Shown here in pieces: positions 26,749-36,478 of a DNA stretch of 64,000 nucleotides. The DNA lies in NCBI GenBank assembly GCA_004010835.2, contig CP030868.2, positions 1,364,001 through 1,428,000 on the forward strand. Reading direction: 5' to 3'. Below the pieces are notes generated by a model that saw nothing but the letters and a program-made list of their open reading frames with translations, had not been told where the DNA came from and searched no databases. This DNA comes from Oenococcus sp. UCMA 16435 (GTDB lineage Bacteria > Bacillota > Bacilli > Lactobacillales > Lactobacillaceae). The first letter of the stretch is position 1; each line of letters opens with the position of its first letter. The position numbers and the translations under genes are program-made.

Positions 26749-28914
26749 ATGAAAATAGCAAAATATGTGTCATTAATTGTCGCGAGTATCACTTTAATGT
26801 TTGCGGCAATTTTGTTAATACAATTTAATGATTCGGAAAAGTGGTCGATCGATGCCCACCAGTCGGGCCTATTTTCCCAAACAATCAATATTAATTCGAA
26901 CGATCAACCGGCAACACAAAAGAAAATACTGACGGCTTTGGCAGAAACGGCTGATCATTATTCGCTCGGGGTAATTCGTGTCGATGATCAAGTTGGTGCC
27001 ACTGGGGCTTATCGGATTGGTGTTTATGACCCGGAAGGCGTTATCAAATTCGTTAATCGCAAAAACCAGTTGAAGTCATCGGGAATCACGAGTTTATCTT
27101 CAAAAAGACTATGGTCAACCAAAAGTATGGATACCCGCCATCTTTCGTTATTTAATCTTATGAATTCCAGCTCGGTTGTTGTCACTTCTTTGGATAGTCT
27201 GTTAAACCACACGGAAACGATCAATGGTCAATACCAAATGGTCACCATCAAAAAAACGAATTTTCAGAATATGTTGGATTTTTTCTCCAAACGAAGTGGA
27301 ATCAAGGAGAAACAACTTTCAGCCCAACATAGTTTTAAACAGCATACTATTTCAATTGCTTTTAATCTTTCGTTGGTCTTGTTTGCCTTGCTTTCGGTCG
27401 TTTTGATTATATTTGGTATTTTTTCTATTTATGATAAAAATCAGTTGGTTGGCGTTCAAAAACTATTGGGCTATTCAAGTTTTCGGATTGTCTGGGCACA
27501 CGCGGTCAATAACTGGCTGGTCTTGTTTGCGGCTTTTTCCTTAGAAATTCTTATGTTGAGGATTTCCTTTTCCCAGTTGGATAATTCGATTTATCCAATC
27601 CTGTTTTTATTTCAGCTGCCCTTACTGATCGTCCTGTCTTTGGATACGTTAATCCAGTTTTTATTGGTTCATCGCCAGAAAGCCAGCAATTTCATCAAGC
27701 AAAATCTTCGTTCAAGACTATTGATCTGTGTTGTTTGCGGCTTATTTATCTTTACCAGTGGTTTATGTGTCTATATGTTGAGAGTGATTGATTATCAATC
27801 GATTCAAATTTTTTTAAATGCCAAAAAGATGCAGCACTGGCAGCAATGGAACGATAATTATGTTCTTTCGGAGATATCTGCCGGTAATGATTCAGCCAGT
27901 TTTACTTATCAGTCAAATAAAATCGATCACGATCTGCAGCATTTTTATACGCAAATTGATGATAAAAAAGGCGTTTTCCTAGCCGCTTCGAGTCATTTTG
28001 ATCAATCTAAAGCTCAAAGGCAGCTTTATCAATTCTGGGGTCTCCCTAATCTCCCCAGTTTTTCGCTTTTGCAGTTGTCACCCTCGACTTTAAAGAAATA
28101 TCATATTTCAAATAACCAGGGACAGTCGATTAAGATCTCGAACCAAGATAAGACCAAGTATTATCTGATTCCGGATAAATTTCGCAATAATTTAAAATAC
28201 CAGCGTTTCTTTAAAAAATTCGCTTTGATCAACAGCACAGTGAACCCGTCCAATAAGGCTCAGGTCAGGCAATTTTTGGATAATCATCCTGTTCAAATTA
28301 TTTATTATAGAAATACCCGCTCGTTTGCTTCATGGGACTCCAGTGATTCCCGCTCTTTGAAGATGCCCATAATCGAAGTAATAACAGCGGCTGGTCTTGA
28401 CATATACAATACTTCGAATATGCGGGTGGTTGGTTTGGATAATCTTTTAAAATTAGATCGAAAGGTTGTCGCCTCTACTGCCTTTAAAAGAGCTATTGCT
28501 AACAGCGATTTAAGCGATAATCAATTGGTTTTTCGGAGTATCAAAGACAGTCTCCTGTCGGATCGAAGCAATTATTTTCAATTGTTGGCGGCTTGGGGAA
28601 GCTTTCTGTTTATTTTGCTATTGGCGATACTCCAATCGATTGTCTCTTTGAATCTAATTTGGCAGTCATCTCATGAAAAAAAGCTTTTCGTGCAGCGCTT
28701 ATTGGGTTATAGCAGCTGGCATAAATACCGCTTTATTTATTTGCTCATTGGTATTTCGGATCTGATTGCTTTTATTTTTGGAATTGTGTTTCGTTCGTCC
28801 TATATTTCATTTGGATTCGTTATCTTGTTTGCCCTCGAGATGCTGGTCATTTATCACAGCGTACGTAAGGTTGAATTTAAAAAAATTAGTGAAGAATTGA
28901 AGGAACTTTCATGA
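26749..28914 (+). CDS. Bacteriocin-associated integral membrane protein (DUF1430), intact copy
   Basis: 721 residues: an N-terminal helix, an extracellular domain, a helix bundle around residues 205-315, a second extracellular domain and three C-terminal helices. It ends with KLFVQRLLGYSSWHKYRF and two further helices, the part missing from the broken copy at 23185. Proteins of this kind sit with a short ATPase next to lactococcin 972-like genes and are thought to give immunity or transport. It starts 10 bases after the bacteriocin stop with no clear ribosome site, so translation may be coupled. Confidence 0.75.
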   Translation: MKIAKYVSLIVASITLMFAAILLIQFNDSEKWSIDAHQSGLFSQTININSNDQPATQKKILTALAETADHYSLGVIRVDDQVGATGAYRIGVYDPEGVIKFVNRKNQLKSSGITSLSSKRLWSTKSMDTRHLSLFNLMNSSSVVVTSLDSLLNHTETINGQYQMVTIKKTNFQNMLDFFSKRSGIKEKQLSAQHSFKQHTISIAFNLSLVLFALLSVVLIIFGIFSIYDKNQLVGVQKLLGYSSFRIVWAHAVNNWLVLFAAFSLEILMLRISFSQLDNSIYPILFLFQLPLLIVLSLDTLIQFLLVHRQKASNFIKQNLRSRLLICVVCGLFIFTSGLCVYMLRVIDYQSIQIFLNAKKMQHWQQWNDNYVLSEISAGNDSASFTYQSNKIDHDLQHFYTQIDDKKGVFLAASSHFDQSKAQRQLYQFWGLPNLPSFSLLQLSPSTLKKYHISNNQGQSIKISNQDKTKYYLIPDKFRNNLKYQRFFKKFALINSTVNPSNKAQVRQFLDNHPVQIIYYRNTRSFASWDSSDSRSLKMPIIEVITAAGLDIYNTSNMRVVGLDNLLKLDRKVVASTAFKRAIANSDLSDNQLVFRSIKDSLLSDRSNYFQLLAAWGSFLFILLLAILQSIVSLNLIWQSSHEKKLFVQRLLGYSSWHKYRFIYLLIGISDLIAFIFGIVFRSSYISFGFVILFALEMLVIYHSVRKVEFKKISEELKELS

Positions 28915-29546
28915 AGTTAGAACTGAATCATATTACCAAGTCATTTAGCGGCAAAAAAATTCTTCGGGATTTTAATCTGACTGTTCAATCCGGTGAATTC
29001 GTTGGAATAGTCGGCAAATCGGGATCCGGCAAATCGACCATTTTGAATTTGCTTGGTCTTTTTGACGATTATGAACAGGGCCAGTATTTGATTGATGGAA
29101 AAAAAGTTCCACGAATTAATACAAAGGCTGCAACCAAAGTGATTCGTGAGAAGATTAATTACCTTTTTCAAAATTTTGCGCTCGTCAATGATTTGACAGT
29201 TGGAAAAAATTTGGAATTGGCTTTGAAATACACAGAAACTTCCAAAAAAGAAGCAGCGGATAAAATCGCCCTTGTTTTAAAGCAGGTCGGGCTGGCAAAT
29301 CGTGAAAAAGATATTGTTGCAACGCTTTCCGGTGGCGAACAACAACGGATTGCGATTGCCAGAGCGATGCTTAAACCCGGAGATTTACTTTTGGCCGATG
29401 AACCAACTGCGGCTTTGGATAAAGAAAATCGCGATCTGGTTTTTGCTCTTTTGATGGAACTCAATAAAAAGCACAAAACGATCGTTCTTGTTACTCATGA
29501 TCTCGAACTGGCAAGTAAGATCTCAAGAACGATTCAAATAAATTGA
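28911..29546 (+). CDS. ABC transporter ATPase of the bacteriocin module
   Basis: 211 residues. Walker A GKSGSGKST, signature LSGGEQQR, Walker B LLLADEPT and VLVTHDLE. It overlaps the membrane-protein gene by 4 bases and should form an ABC complex with it for bacteriocin immunity or export. Confidence 0.88.
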   Translation: MKLELNHITKSFSGKKILRDFNLTVQSGEFVGIVGKSGSGKSTILNLLGLFDDYEQGQYLIDGKKVPRINTKAATKVIREKINYLFQNFALVNDLTVGKNLELALKYTETSKKEAADKIALVLKQVGLANREKDIVATLSGGEQQRIAIARAMLKPGDLLLADEPTAALDKENRDLVFALLMELNKKHKTIVLVTHDLELASKISRTIQIN

Positions 29547-29578
29547 TAAAATAAAAAATTCAAAGGATTTTAATATTT

Positions 29579-29607
29579 AAAACCGCTCCTGATTGGCAGC
29601 GGTTTTT
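29579..29607. terminator. Intrinsic terminator, bidirectional
   Basis: AAAACCGCT pairs with AGCGGTTTT, loop about 10, followed by Ts. It ends the bacteriocin operon and serves the convergent thioesterase gene. Confidence 0.8.
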
Positions 29608-29620
29608 ATTTTGTTTAAGC

Positions 29621-29988
29621 TTATTTGTTCTTCAAAATAGTTGTAACATTGCTTGTGCTGATTATTTTCCTGCCTGGATATTGGAAAATTTCGACCTTCC
29701 ATAGTTGGGTTGTATCAGAGATTGCAATCGGTTTGGCAAGTGCCTTTAAAAGACCATTTTTAACCGTTATAAAATGATTTGTGTTTACGTTCACTCCGAC
29801 TGCAATTTGGCCCTTTTTAGCAAGACAGTTAGCGGAAATACTGGCAGCTGTTTCGGCTAAAATACTAATGAAACCGTCGTGCAAAAAACCGGACAGATTT
29901 TTTAATCTATCGGTCACTATTATTGAAACGAGTGTTTTTTGTTGACTGGCATACTCGATTTCAATGCCTAAGTTTTCCAGTAAGTTAA
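29621..29988 (-). CDS. Hotdog-fold acyl-CoA thioesterase (DHNA-CoA thioesterase-like), probable AUU start
   Basis: The core [19 protein letters not shown] is the PaaI/MenI thioesterase motif. The first standard start codon (GTG, 29917) would remove the first strand and leave only 98 residues. In the same frame, homologous-looking sequence continues upstream to an ATT at 29988 (reading [17 protein letters not shown]), 7 bases after GAGGA. This gives 122 residues, the normal size. The divergent neighbour is menB, so hydrolysis of DHNA-CoA in menaquinone synthesis is the likely role. Confidence 0.6.
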
Positions 29989-30041
29989 TTTTTAAATCCT
30001 CAACAGTGTTATGTTCATTTTATCAGAAAGGAAACAAACTC

Positions 30042-30863
30042 ATGGAAGCAGCTAGTTGGAAGAAAGTAAAAGATTATTCTGAAATCATTTTTGAAAGAAA
30101 AGAAAAAATAGCCAAATTAACGATTAATCGTCCGGAAAAAAGAAATGCCTTTACTCCGGTTACGATTAGCCAATTAATAGATGCTTTTACCATTTGCCGT
30201 GATGATAGTTCGATTGGCGTCATCATCTTAACCGGTGCCGGTGATGAGGCTTTTAGTTCCGGCGGCGATCAGGGAGTTCGCGGAAATGGCGGTTATGTCG
30301 GACCCGATCAAATCGCTCGCTTGAATGTTTTGGATCTTCAACACTTGATCAGAATTATTCCCAAGCCGGTGATTGCGATGGTTAAAGGATGGTCGGTCGG
30401 CGGCGGCAACGTTTTGCAATTGGTTTGCGATTTAACGATTGCTGCCGATAATGCAAAGTTTGGCCAGACCGGGCCGAAAGTCGGTAGTTTCGATGCCGGC
30501 TACGGCTCTGGTTATTTAGCAAGAGTAATCGGCCATAAGCGTGCCAAAGAGGTTTGGTTTTTAAATCACTGGTATACAGCTGACGAAGCCTTGGCAATGA
30601 ATTGGATTAATAAAGTAGTAGCTTTAGCAGATGTTGAAAAAGAAACACTGAAATGGTGCGATGAGTTATTGACCAAATCTCCAACAGCCCTTCGTTTCAT
30701 CAAGGCCGCTATGAACGCCGACACGGACGGATTGGCCGGTTTGCAGCAATTTGCCGGCGATGCGACAATGCTCTACTATACGACTGATGAAGCCAAAGAA
30801 GGCCGTGACGCTTTTAATGAAAAACGTCGTCCCGATTTCGACAAGTTTCCTAAATTTCCGTAA
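30042..30863 (+). CDS. menB: 1,4-dihydroxy-2-naphthoyl-CoA synthase
   Basis: 273 residues, crotonase superfamily, start at the ATG at 30042 behind AGAAAGGA. MenB marks are present: [15 protein letters not shown], the oxyanion loop [39 protein letters not shown], and the C-terminal [13 protein letters not shown]. It closes the ring of succinylbenzoyl-CoA. menE follows 36 bases later. Confidence 0.92.
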   Translation: MEAASWKKVKDYSEIIFERKEKIAKLTINRPEKRNAFTPVTISQLIDAFTICRDDSSIGVIILTGAGDEAFSSGGDQGVRGNGGYVGPDQIARLNVLDLQHLIRIIPKPVIAMVKGWSVGGGNVLQLVCDLTIAADNAKFGQTGPKVGSFDAGYGSGYLARVIGHKRAKEVWFLNHWYTADEALAMNWINKVVALADVEKETLKWCDELLTKSPTALRFIKAAMNADTDGLAGLQQFAGDATMLYYTTDEAKEGRDAFNEKRRPDFDKFPKFP

Positions 30864-30899
30864 AATCATATTTTTTCACTGATTGAGGGGGGAGAAAGA

Positions 30900-32354
30900 G
30901 TGCAGAATTGGTTGACTAAACAGGCCGATTTGTTTCCGGAGAGAATGGCGTTATTTTATAGGGGACAAAGTTGGACTTTTGCCGAATTAAAAAAAGAAGT
31001 CGAAAAAATTTGTGGACATTTGGCAAGTCTCGAAATAAATTCTAATAAAAGGGTTGCTGTTTTACCTGGAAATACAGCCGCCAGTTACATGACAATCCTG
31101 GCAATTCAACAACTTGGCTTGCAACCGGTTCTCTTGAATTTTCGTTTATCAAATGACGAACTTCAAAGGCAGCTTGTAGATGCCGGCCTGCAAGCCGTTC
31201 TGATTGATGATTCTTTAAAGAGTCGTTTTAAAAAGGAACTAAAGCTGAATGCCTCTTGTCTTTTTATTTCGGAACTTGAATCCTTGAAGATTACTCTTCC
31301 GCAAATAGTTGAGGATTTCCCCAATCAGAAAATTGCTTCTATTATGTATACTTCCGGAACAACGGGAAAAGCTCATGGAGTATTGCAGACCTATGGCAAC
31401 CATTTTTATTCAGCGGTCGGCTCGGCTTTTAATCTGGGATTCAATCCTGAAGACCAGTGGCTTTGCGTTGTCCCGATTTTTCATATCAGCGGTTTTTCAA
31501 TTATGATGCGCAGTTTGGTTTATGGAATGGGAGTTGTCCTGCTTTCTCATTTCGATCCGGAAAATGTCACTAAGTTATTGTCTTCTCATGCAATTTCATT
31601 AGTTTCTGTTGTACCACTTATGCTAAAACAACTTTTGCAGTTTTATCCAAAAGATGGCTATCAAAATAATTTCCGCGCCTTCTTACTCGGAGGGGAACCA
31701 ATCGATCAAAATACGCTTGATATTTGTCTGCGAAAGGGAATTAAGGTCATTCAATCTTATGGGATGACGGAAACTTGTTCTCAAGTTGTAGCTTTGAACT
31801 TTCAGGATGCCGCGCGAAAAATCGGTTCAGTTGGCAAAGCTCTTTTTCCAGTCCAGTTGCGTATTGCGGATGATCAAACAAACGAAGTTCAATTAAAGGG
31901 TCCCAATCTTGCCAAGGGCTATCTTAACGATGATCAACGATTCAAATCTAAATTTACCGGAGACGGTTGGTTTAAAACCGGTGATGTTGGTTTTATTGAT
32001 GGAGAAGGTTTTTTGTTTATTAAAGGCCGTTTGGACGAAATGTTCATTTCCGGTGGAGAAAATATTTTCCCCAATCAAATTGAAAATGTTTATGCAAAAT
32101 TAACAGGAATTAAAGAAATTGGGATTATTGGAATTTCGGATCAGAAGTGGGGAAAAGTTCCTTGCGCTTTTATTGTTCCAGCTTCGAGCAAACTGCCCGA
32201 TCAAGAAGAATTATTGTCTTATGGAAGAAGACACCTGGCACATTACAAAGTTCCAAAAAAATTTATTTTCGTTGATAATTTACCGCATACTGCCAGTGGA
32301 AAATTACAACATTCAAAGTTGCATACTATTTATTTAGAAAATTATAATCGATAA
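30900..32354 (+). CDS. menE: O-succinylbenzoate-CoA ligase
   Basis: 484 residues, acyl-adenylate-forming enzyme. GTG start 30900 behind GAGGGGGGAG. The P-loop IMYTSGTTGKAHG, the QSYGMTETCSQ motif, WFKTGDVG and the C-terminal Lys in TASGKLQHSKL are in order. Position after menB supports the o-succinylbenzoate assignment over other acids. menF, menD, menH, menC and menA are not in the window. Confidence 0.88.
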   Translation: MQNWLTKQADLFPERMALFYRGQSWTFAELKKEVEKICGHLASLEINSNKRVAVLPGNTAASYMTILAIQQLGLQPVLLNFRLSNDELQRQLVDAGLQAVLIDDSLKSRFKKELKLNASCLFISELESLKITLPQIVEDFPNQKIASIMYTSGTTGKAHGVLQTYGNHFYSAVGSAFNLGFNPEDQWLCVVPIFHISGFSIMMRSLVYGMGVVLLSHFDPENVTKLLSSHAISLVSVVPLMLKQLLQFYPKDGYQNNFRAFLLGGEPIDQNTLDICLRKGIKVIQSYGMTETCSQVVALNFQDAARKIGSVGKALFPVQLRIADDQTNEVQLKGPNLAKGYLNDDQRFKSKFTGDGWFKTGDVGFIDGEGFLFIKGRLDEMFISGGENIFPNQIENVYAKLTGIKEIGIIGISDQKWGKVPCAFIVPASSKLPDQEELLSYGRRHLAHYKVPKKFIFVDNLPHTASGKLQHSKLHTIYLENYNR

Positions 32355-32378
32355 TTTTTCCTTATTTTTAAAATAATG

Positions 32379-32420
32379 TTATATAAAAAAGGTGCTCTAA
32401 TAGGCACCTTTTTTATATAA
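32379..32420. terminator. Strong bidirectional terminator
   Basis: A 17-bp perfect stem (TTATATAAAAAAGGTGC and its complement), loop of 8. It ends menE on the plus strand and pepF on the minus strand. Confidence 0.9.
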
Positions 32421-32426
32421 TCCAAT

Positions 32427-34229
32427 TTATAGCTTTTCGGTCAAACTTAAGAATTGATCGACATCTTTTTTGATCAGATCGGCACCGGCCTGCCAGAAGT
32501 CGGGCTTGGTCAGATCGGCACCCAAGTGTTTCTTTGCTAATTCTTCGGAATTCATATTCGCTGTATCGCGTAGTAATGAAATATAGGCTGATTCAAAATC
32601 GGTTTGCTTTTGAGCCCAGTCGAAGATTCCCAAACTGAACAGATAGCCAAAGGTATAAGGAAAATTGTAAAAAGGAACATCGTCGATATAAAAATGCAGT
32701 TTGGAAGTCCAAAAATGGGGATGGGTACCATTTTCGGCCAAAGCTCCGGAAAAGGCTTCTTTTTGAGCTTCTGCCATCATTTTATTTAATTGTTGTGGTG
32801 TTAAAATACCCTTTTGCCGTTCTTTATAAAAATTGCTTTCAAAAATATAACGAGCACGGATATTCATGAACATCGCCGTAGCATTGGCAATTTTAGCATC
32901 CAGCAAAGTAATTTTTTCAGCATCCGATTGAGCAGCTTCCACGTTGGCAGTATTAATGATCGTTTCTGCAAAAGTTGAGGCGGTCTCGGCAACATTCATC
33001 GCATAATTTTGCCGCCATTGAGGCAAATCATACAAAACATGTGAATGAAAAGCATGACCCAATTCATGGGCGATTGTTGCGGCATCGTTAACTGAACCGG
33101 TGAAAGTCAGAAAAATCCTATCCTCTTTTAAAGTTGGAATCGATTCATCCCAACCGCCGGGTTGTTTTCCGGGACGGTCTTCGGATTCGATCCACTGATT
33201 TTCAAAAGCCTGTTGTGCGAAAGCTCCCATCTTTTTAGAATATTTGCTGAAATTTTTGACGATAAAATCGGCCGCTTGATCGTAATTTAAAGTTCGTGCT
33301 TTATAGCCGGGAACCCGAACCGGAGCGGTCTGATCCTGCCAGGAAATCTTATCGGAAGCAAGCCCCAGTAATTTTGCTTTTCTAGCAAAGAACTTAACGA
33401 GCATGTCTTCGTTTTTGGCAACTGTATCCCACATTGCATCCAAAGAAGCACGCGATAAGCGATTTAATTCCAGAGGTTTCTCCAAAAAATCAGTAATTCC
33501 GTGGGCTTTATATTCGGTTAAACGGGCTCCCGCCAAGTGATTTAGGGTATCGGAAGAAAGTTTTTCAGCCTTGCCCCACATTTTTTCGTAGTTTTGCATT
33601 AAATCGGATCGGGCGTTGTTATCACTGATTCCATCGAGCAAATTCAGAGCCTGTCCGGCTGAGACCTTTTGGATTCTGCCATTTTCATCGGTATAGTTGG
33701 TTGATAATCCGGATGAGATTGTGTCGTAATGCGCCGACCAGGCATGCAGGCCATCAACCTGGAATTCCTTAATTAGTTTCTCGGTTTTTTCGTCGAGCAA
33801 CTCACCTGCCTGTTCCCTTGTTTCCTTTAAGATGAAGGCAATCGGTTGGACTTTTTTATCAGATAAGAAATCGTTAAAACGATCTTCTGACAGAGCAGCC
33901 AAAAATTTTCCCCATTTTTGTTCCTGAACACCGTAGTTAATTAAAATCTTCGATAGAAGGTCAAACTTTGGTCCGGATTCTGCTTTTCCATAATTGGCGG
34001 AACTCCAAGCTGTAAGGTAAAAAGCAATCGTATCTAATTTTGCTTCTGCTGTTTGCAATTCATCGGCTGCTTCGATTATTTCTTCATTACTTGAATTCTT
34101 CTTTAACGAAGCAAGGATTGCAGACAAGTTTTGATTTTCGTTTTCGGCTTTTTTAAAAGCTGTTTTTAGCTCCGGCGAGTTGATCCCGGGAAAGACAACA
34201 TCGATATTCCAGTTTTGTGAGTACTTCAT
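32427..34229 (-). CDS. pepF: Oligoendopeptidase F
   Basis: 600 residues, M3 family zinc peptidase, cytoplasmic. The zinc motif HELGH lies near residue 388 (AATIAHELGHAFHSHVL). AAGGAG precedes the ATG. Cuts medium-size peptides from imported oligopeptides. Full family length; single gene between two terminator regions. Confidence 0.93.
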   Translation of the reverse strand: MKYSQNWNIDVVFPGINSPELKTAFKKAENENQNLSAILASLKKNSSNEEIIEAADELQTAEAKLDTIAFYLTAWSSANYGKAESGPKFDLLSKILINYGVQEQKWGKFLAALSEDRFNDFLSDKKVQPIAFILKETREQAGELLDEKTEKLIKEFQVDGLHAWSAHYDTISSGLSTNYTDENGRIQKVSAGQALNLLDGISDNNARSDLMQNYEKMWGKAEKLSSDTLNHLAGARLTEYKAHGITDFLEKPLELNRLSRASLDAMWDTVAKNEDMLVKFFARKAKLLGLASDKISWQDQTAPVRVPGYKARTLNYDQAADFIVKNFSKYSKKMGAFAQQAFENQWIESEDRPGKQPGGWDESIPTLKEDRIFLTFTGSVNDAATIAHELGHAFHSHVLYDLPQWRQNYAMNVAETASTFAETIINTANVEAAQSDAEKITLLDAKIANATAMFMNIRARYIFESNFYKERQKGILTPQQLNKMMAEAQKEAFSGALAENGTHPHFWTSKLHFYIDDVPFYNFPYTFGYLFSLGIFDWAQKQTDFESAYISLLRDTANMNSEELAKKHLGADLTKPDFWQAGADLIKKDVDQFLSLTEKL

Positions 34230-34362
34230 TTTTTCTCCTTATAAAATTTATATTGCGGTTTTCTCCATAATCTCATTTTTGAACTCTATGTTTTGGAATT
34301 TTTTTAATTATTTTCAGAAATTTTATCGATGTTGTAAGATAAAGGAAACTTTGGAGAGTTTT

Positions 34363-35565
34363 TTGGGAAAATTAGGGAATTTACAAAAACGAATGGAAAA
34401 AACTTTATTTTTTTCAAGTTTTTATATCAGCTTGAAGAATTTTCTGCCGATTATAGTTTTAAGTGTTTTCCTTCAGCTTTTTATTAATATTTTTTTAACG
34501 TCCAACAGTTTTTTTCTCACTGTTTTTCATTTAAAATTTTTCGCTTTTTTAGAGCCTTTGAATCGTATTGCAACATTTGCCGATATTTCCTTTCGACGTC
34601 TGTTGATGCCACTTTTTGCCTATTTCTTATCTAATCAAATCGAGAATCAAAAAGGAATCAACCGGCCTTTAATTGCTATATCGAATTTTATTGTAATTTG
34701 GTTATTTTCCAATAATCAGTTCCTTCTTCAAGGGTCTGGGCAAAACCTTCTACTGGTCAGCTTGATTGTTTTTATTTTGACTTTAGTAATGATTAAGATT
34801 TCCAATTTGCATAAAACATCGACCGGCCAGGGTTATTTGCTTTCTTTTTGCTTATTCGTGATCACTTGCTTTTTTGTTATAACGAATATCTTTTCGAATT
34901 TTCAATTTGTGAATGCTGGTCAGTGGTTTAATGACAATCTTATCAGCGATTTGTCGACTAATTTTTACGGTGTCGCACTGCTGACCGTTTGTGCCAGTCT
35001 GCTGCTTTGGATGGGTTTGCCGCTTCCATCATGTTTAAGACAAACAAGTTTTTCTCTTCCAGCGGCGGTCAATAATTTGGGTGCCTCGCTCGACAAAAAA
35101 ACTTCGACAATACCAAATCCATTGAGTTTGCATACCCTTTATGATTCATTTGCCGTTTTTGGCGGTGTATCGATGAGTCTGGCCCTGATTATTGTTCTTT
35201 TAATTCGTTCCAAGAATTCGCAAAAAAAGCTTGCTCAAATTGCTTTGATCCCAAGCCTTTTGAATAATAATCAAATTCTTAATTTTGGCCTTCCTTTTTT
35301 TCTGAACCCCTTATTGCTGATACCGGCAATCTTGGCGCCTTTGTCAGGAATTCTGCTTTCCGGACTTGCTTTAAAGTTGAATTTGATCAACCCAGCTGTT
35401 TATCAATTGCCGAAAAATACTCCGAATATATTTACGGCTTTCTTATCCAGCAACGGTGACTGGAGAACTATCTTACTGGTTTTATTAATTTTGGGAATCG
35501 GTGTTTTGATTTATCTTCCTTTTGTTAATCGTTTGTTAAAGGGGGCCGGAAATGAAGAGAGTTAA
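34363..35565 (+). CDS. Orphan PTS IIC-like membrane protein (lactose/cellobiose family), divergent
   Basis: About 400 residues from the TTG at 34363 (after GGAGAG); a TTG at 34351 and an ATG at 34393 are alternatives. About ten membrane helices. The stretch NNNQILNFGLPFFLNPLLLIPAILAPL matches the CelB/LacE region usually reading INEP..FG.P..LNP...IPF, but the conserved NEP is replaced by NNQ. No IIA or IIB gene is nearby; instead a secreted alpha/beta hydrolase overlaps its end. It may have lost PTS transport and taken another role. Confidence 0.55.
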   Translation: MGKLGNLQKRMEKTLFFSSFYISLKNFLPIIVLSVFLQLFINIFLTSNSFFLTVFHLKFFAFLEPLNRIATFADISFRRLLMPLFAYFLSNQIENQKGINRPLIAISNFIVIWLFSNNQFLLQGSGQNLLLVSLIVFILTLVMIKISNLHKTSTGQGYLLSFCLFVITCFFVITNIFSNFQFVNAGQWFNDNLISDLSTNFYGVALLTVCASLLLWMGLPLPSCLRQTSFSLPAAVNNLGASLDKKTSTIPNPLSLHTLYDSFAVFGGVSMSLALIIVLLIRSKNSQKKLAQIALIPSLLNNNQILNFGLPFFLNPLLLIPAILAPLSGILLSGLALKLNLINPAVYQLPKNTPNIFTAFLSSNGDWRTILLVLLILGIGVLIYLPFVNRLLKGAGNEES

Positions 35566-36409
35566 AAATATAATTCTAATCGGCCTATTATTGTTAGGTA
35601 TTTTTGCTTCTTTGTTTTCCGGTGAAAAGTGGGTTAAAGCCAATGTTAAAAACCAGGCAATTGTTTATAATTCTCAACTTAATCCAACCATTATGATACC
35701 GGGCTCTTCTGCTAATAATCATCGTTTCGATAATCTGGTTTCGACTCTCAATCGTCAGTCGACTGCGCATTCTTTATTAAGGGTTCAAGTAAATGAAAAC
35801 AATTCGATTACTTATTCCGGCCGAATTTGTGCCAACGACAATCAACCTTATATCGTAATTGGATTTCAGAATAATAGCGATGGCTATGCAAATATCAAAC
35901 GGCAGGCAAAATGGCTCGAGGTTGCCATGAAATTTTTGCAAAAACGTTATCATTTTAATCATTTCAACGCCTTCGGCCATTCCAATGGCGGCTTGGATTG
36001 GACAATTTATTTGGAAAAATATTTTAACCAGAAAAGTTCGACAATTGGTACTTTGATGACGGTTGGATCGCCTTTTAATTTTTCTGAAAAATCGGAAAGT
36101 AATCGCACGCAAATGTTGACTGATTTGATTAAGGGTAGAGGTAAATTGCCAAGAAACATGACAGTCTATTCGATTGCAGGCACGGAGACTTACAACGACG
36201 ATGGAATTGTTCCAATCGAAAGCGTTTTGTCGGGGAAATATGTTTTTCAAAAGAATGTTCATTCCTATACGCAAATTACTGTTTCTGGAAATGATTCAGA
36301 GCATTCCGATCTACCAACAAATCCGCAAATTGTTCAACTAATTCAACGAGATATTCTTAATACGCAAAATCAAAAACAATCTTTTAATCCTGCTTTGAAC
36401 AATCGTTAA
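35552..36409 (+). CDS. DUF915 alpha/beta hydrolase, secreted or membrane-anchored
   Basis: 285 residues. An N-terminal hydrophobic segment (IILIGLLLLGIFASLF, then EKWVKA) acts as signal or anchor. The fold begins NPTIMIPGSSANNHRF; the nucleophile elbow is GHSNGG (near residue 142), and a late DDGIVPIESV and HSDLPTNP fit the acid and His. DUF915 hydrolases are common in Lactobacillales; substrates are mostly unknown. It overlaps the IIC-like gene by 14 bases, so the two products are probably linked. Confidence 0.75.
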   Translation: MKRVKNIILIGLLLLGIFASLFSGEKWVKANVKNQAIVYNSQLNPTIMIPGSSANNHRFDNLVSTLNRQSTAHSLLRVQVNENNSITYSGRICANDNQPYIVIGFQNNSDGYANIKRQAKWLEVAMKFLQKRYHFNHFNAFGHSNGGLDWTIYLEKYFNQKSSTIGTLMTVGSPFNFSEKSESNRTQMLTDLIKGRGKLPRNMTVYSIAGTETYNDDGIVPIESVLSGKYVFQKNVHSYTQITVSGNDSEHSDLPTNPQIVQLIQRDILNTQNQKQSFNPALNNR

Positions 36410-36436
36410 GCAAAATTATTTGCGAACTTATTTTTT
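36405..36436 (+). terminator. Imperfect terminator overlapping the hydrolase stop codon
   Basis: GTT..GCAAA pairs with TTTGC.AAC, loop ATTA, then TTATTTTTT. It separates the hydrolase from the dlt operon. Confidence 0.4.
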
Positions 36437-36452
36437 GTCACTAATTTGCAAT

Positions 36453-36478
36453 AATAATGTAACTAATGTAACATTATT
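36453..36478. promoter_or_regulatory. Dyad and direct repeat before the dlt operon
   Basis: AATAATGT, 10 bases, ACATTATT forms an 8-bp dyad, and within it TAATGTAAC occurs twice in a row (36455, 36464). A TTGTCA (36435) could be a -35 box, putting the repeats over the -10 region. Likely the control site of dltXABCD; the regulator is unknown. Confidence 0.45.
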
